A stretch of 64,000 nucleotides of DNA. Origin: Haemophilus parainfluenzae. Lineage in GTDB: Bacteria > Pseudomonadota > Gammaproteobacteria > Enterobacterales > Pasteurellaceae. The stretch is from the NCBI RefSeq assembly GCF_003253005.1, contig NZ_QEPZ01000001.1, positions 186,001-250,000 of the forward strand. The letters are read 5' to 3'. The notes beneath the pieces were generated by a model. The model worked only from the letters and a program-made list of their open reading frames with translations, was not told the DNA's origin and ran no database searches. The position numbers were made by a program, and so were the translations under genes. This document shows positions 62,974 to 64,000 of the stretch, piece by piece; position 1 is the first letter of the stretch; every line of letters begins with the position of its first letter.

Positions 62974-62980
62974 AATTTGA

Positions 62981-63070
62981 TGGCGGAGGAAGTGAGATTC
63001 GAACTCACGGAGGGCGTAAACCCTCGCCGGTTTTCAAGACCGGTGCCTTCAACCACTCGACCATTCCTCC
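62981..63070 (-). tRNA. tRNA-Ser (anticodon TGA)
   Basis: A 90-nt class II tRNA with encoded CCA and a long variable arm (GAGGGTTTACGCCCTC). The anticodon loop CTTGAAA gives TGA. Acceptor stem GGAGGAA / TTCCTCC is perfect. Confidence 0.95.
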
Positions 63071-63188
63071 GTGATTTAAGCGAGGTGAATAATACGTTTT
63101 TTCCCCCACTCCGTCAAGCAAGAAAATAAAAAAACTATCTGACTGACTACTTTTAAATCACTATGTTTTAAAAATACACAAAATAAAA

Positions 63189-63212
63189 ACGGAACCTACT
63201 GGTTCCGTCTTT
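63189..63212 (-). terminator. Terminator after rne
   Basis: ACGGAACC / GGTTCCGT 8-bp stem with TACT loop, followed on the minus strand by TTTTTATTT. Confidence 0.8.
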
Positions 63213-63224
63213 ATTATTGAGATA

Positions 63225-64000
63225 TTACTCTGCTTTTGCTTGTGTCGCTTCAGAATAAATATGGCTAATTGCACTATGATGGCCTGCGGCGCCTTTACCG
63301 TTAAAGTAATAACGAGACTCCTTCCATTCCACAATTGGGAATGGTTTAGATTCTTCATCTGGTGCTTTCGCTAGTGTCATAGCTGCTTTTGTATGCGGCA
63401 CGGCTGAAATAGTACCTGCACGACCTGTGAACACATAAGAACGAGCAAGCTCAGTTTTTTCTTGTGATTCAACTTCTGCCGTTGCAACTTGAGCAACTGG
63501 TTCTGATTTATGATGCAAGCGTTCTAATGACTCTTGCACTTTCTGTTGAACCGCTTCATTTGCCGGTTGAGTAATGAAATCTAACGCAGGTTGTGCTTCA
63601 ACTGATTTTTCTTCCACGACAATACCAGTTGCCGGGGTGATCACACCTTTTTTCGTTTTCTCTTGCTCAAGCAACTCATCCACAGATAAGAAATTATTTT
63701 CTTTCGGTGCATTCACTGCAGAATAATCGATACATACTTTACCGCTTGCTAATTCTGGTGAAGCAACTGCCGCAAATAATGGCATTGGTGACTTCACTTC
63801 ATTACGACGACGGCGTTGATTATTCGATGTACGTAAATGACGTGGAGTACGACGTTGACGTTCTTGACGTGGTTTATCTTCTGTATTATCAACCGTGTTA
63901 TTTTCAACCACCTCATTTTTAATCACAGGAACTTCAACGGCCTCAATAACATTCTCGTTGATGTTATTTGTATTATCCTCAATACGAACACGTTTACGTA
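63225..64000 (-). CDS. rne: Ribonuclease E, C-terminal part (gene continues past the window)
   Basis: This is the C-terminal region of a larger protein, open to the window edge with no stop; an internal GTG near 63926 is not a real start. It has the low-complexity character of the RNase E scaffold half: Arg-rich stretches (RQERQRRTPRHLRTSNNQRRRR), acidic Glu/Val runs and a conserved end (YVFTGRAGTISAVPHTKAAM; YYFNGKGAAGHHSAISHIYSEA). The catalytic domain is outside the window. In relatives this half anchors the degradosome and binds RNA. Confidence 0.85.
   Translation of the reverse strand, partial: RKRVRIEDNTNNINENVIEAVEVPVIKNEVVENNTVDNTEDKPRQERQRRTPRHLRTSNNQRRRRNEVKSPMPLFAAVASPELASGKVCIDYSAVNAPKENNFLSVDELLEQEKTKKGVITPATGIVVEEKSVEAQPALDFITQPANEAVQQKVQESLERLHHKSEPVAQVATAEVESQEKTELARSYVFTGRAGTISAVPHTKAAMTLAKAPDEESKPFPIVEWKESRYYFNGKGAAGHHSAISHIYSEATQAKAE

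Overview
This window reads as a chromosomal segment of a Haemophilus species (Pasteurellaceae). The Hin-type DNA uptake sequence core AAGTGCGGT, and its complement ACCGCACTT, is scattered through it, often as inverted pairs forming intrinsic terminators. Base composition is AT-rich. Gene clusters match Haemophilus chromosomal order (tol-pal, ruvBAC-yebC-nudB, cmoA-gloA-rnt, mla). Proteins resemble but do not equal remembered H. influenzae homologues, so a relative such as H. parainfluenzae is my best guess; this is inference.

Layout. 1-6.7 kb: a single thiamine-salvage operon on + (thiZXY transporter, tenA, thiM, thiD, thiE, MFS permease). 6.8-7.3 kb: remnant of a haem peroxidase gene. 7.4-10.4 kb: hflC, hflK and a phosphopantetheinyl transferase on -. 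10.5-10.9 kb: remnant of a PTS sugar permease that keeps its CRP site. 11-15.9 kb: thrC, thrB, thrA with an intact thrL leader peptide and attenuator on -. 16-24 kb: yggS on +, then murA, ibaG/bolA, the mlaFEDCB lipid-transport genes, lnt and corC on -. 24.1-25.6 kb: a two-gene module of unknown, immunity-like proteins bracketed by identical 39-bp USS hairpins. 25.6-34 kb: a galactose regulon (galM, galK, galT on -; galS, mglB, mglA, mglC on +) with GalS-type operators and CRP sites in both divergent regions. 34-41.1 kb: the isc operon (iscRSUA, hscB, a DUF2625 gene, hscA, fdx, iscX) and trmJ. 41.2-41.5 kb: three tRNA-Lys genes. 41.7-46.8 kb: pal, tolB, tolA, tolR, tolQ, ybgC, ybgE. 46.8-50.1 kb: cydX, cydB, cydA with an FNR-type site. 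50.1-58.4 kb: a small secreted protein, ruvB, ruvA, ruvC, a lipoprotein, yebC, nudB, an atypical NRAMP-like transporter, a frameshifted membrane-protein gene and aspS. 58.6-64 kb: cmoA, gloA, rnt, a histidine-leader-controlled transporter, priC, tRNA-Ser and the 3' part of rne.

How it works together. The window is mostly housekeeping with dense regulation. Two classical attenuators are visible: a Thr/Ile-rich thrL before thrA and a His-rich leader before a permease, which points to histidine as that permease's substrate. Galactose uptake and Leloir catabolism share operators. The isc promoter carries a type-1 IscR-like box. Decay is also visible: two genes reduced to end fragments and one frameshifted. 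The best candidate for something undescribed is the 24.2-25.5 kb module: an internally duplicated acidic protein plus a second small protein, free of uptake sequences and sitting exactly between two copies of the same USS terminator.
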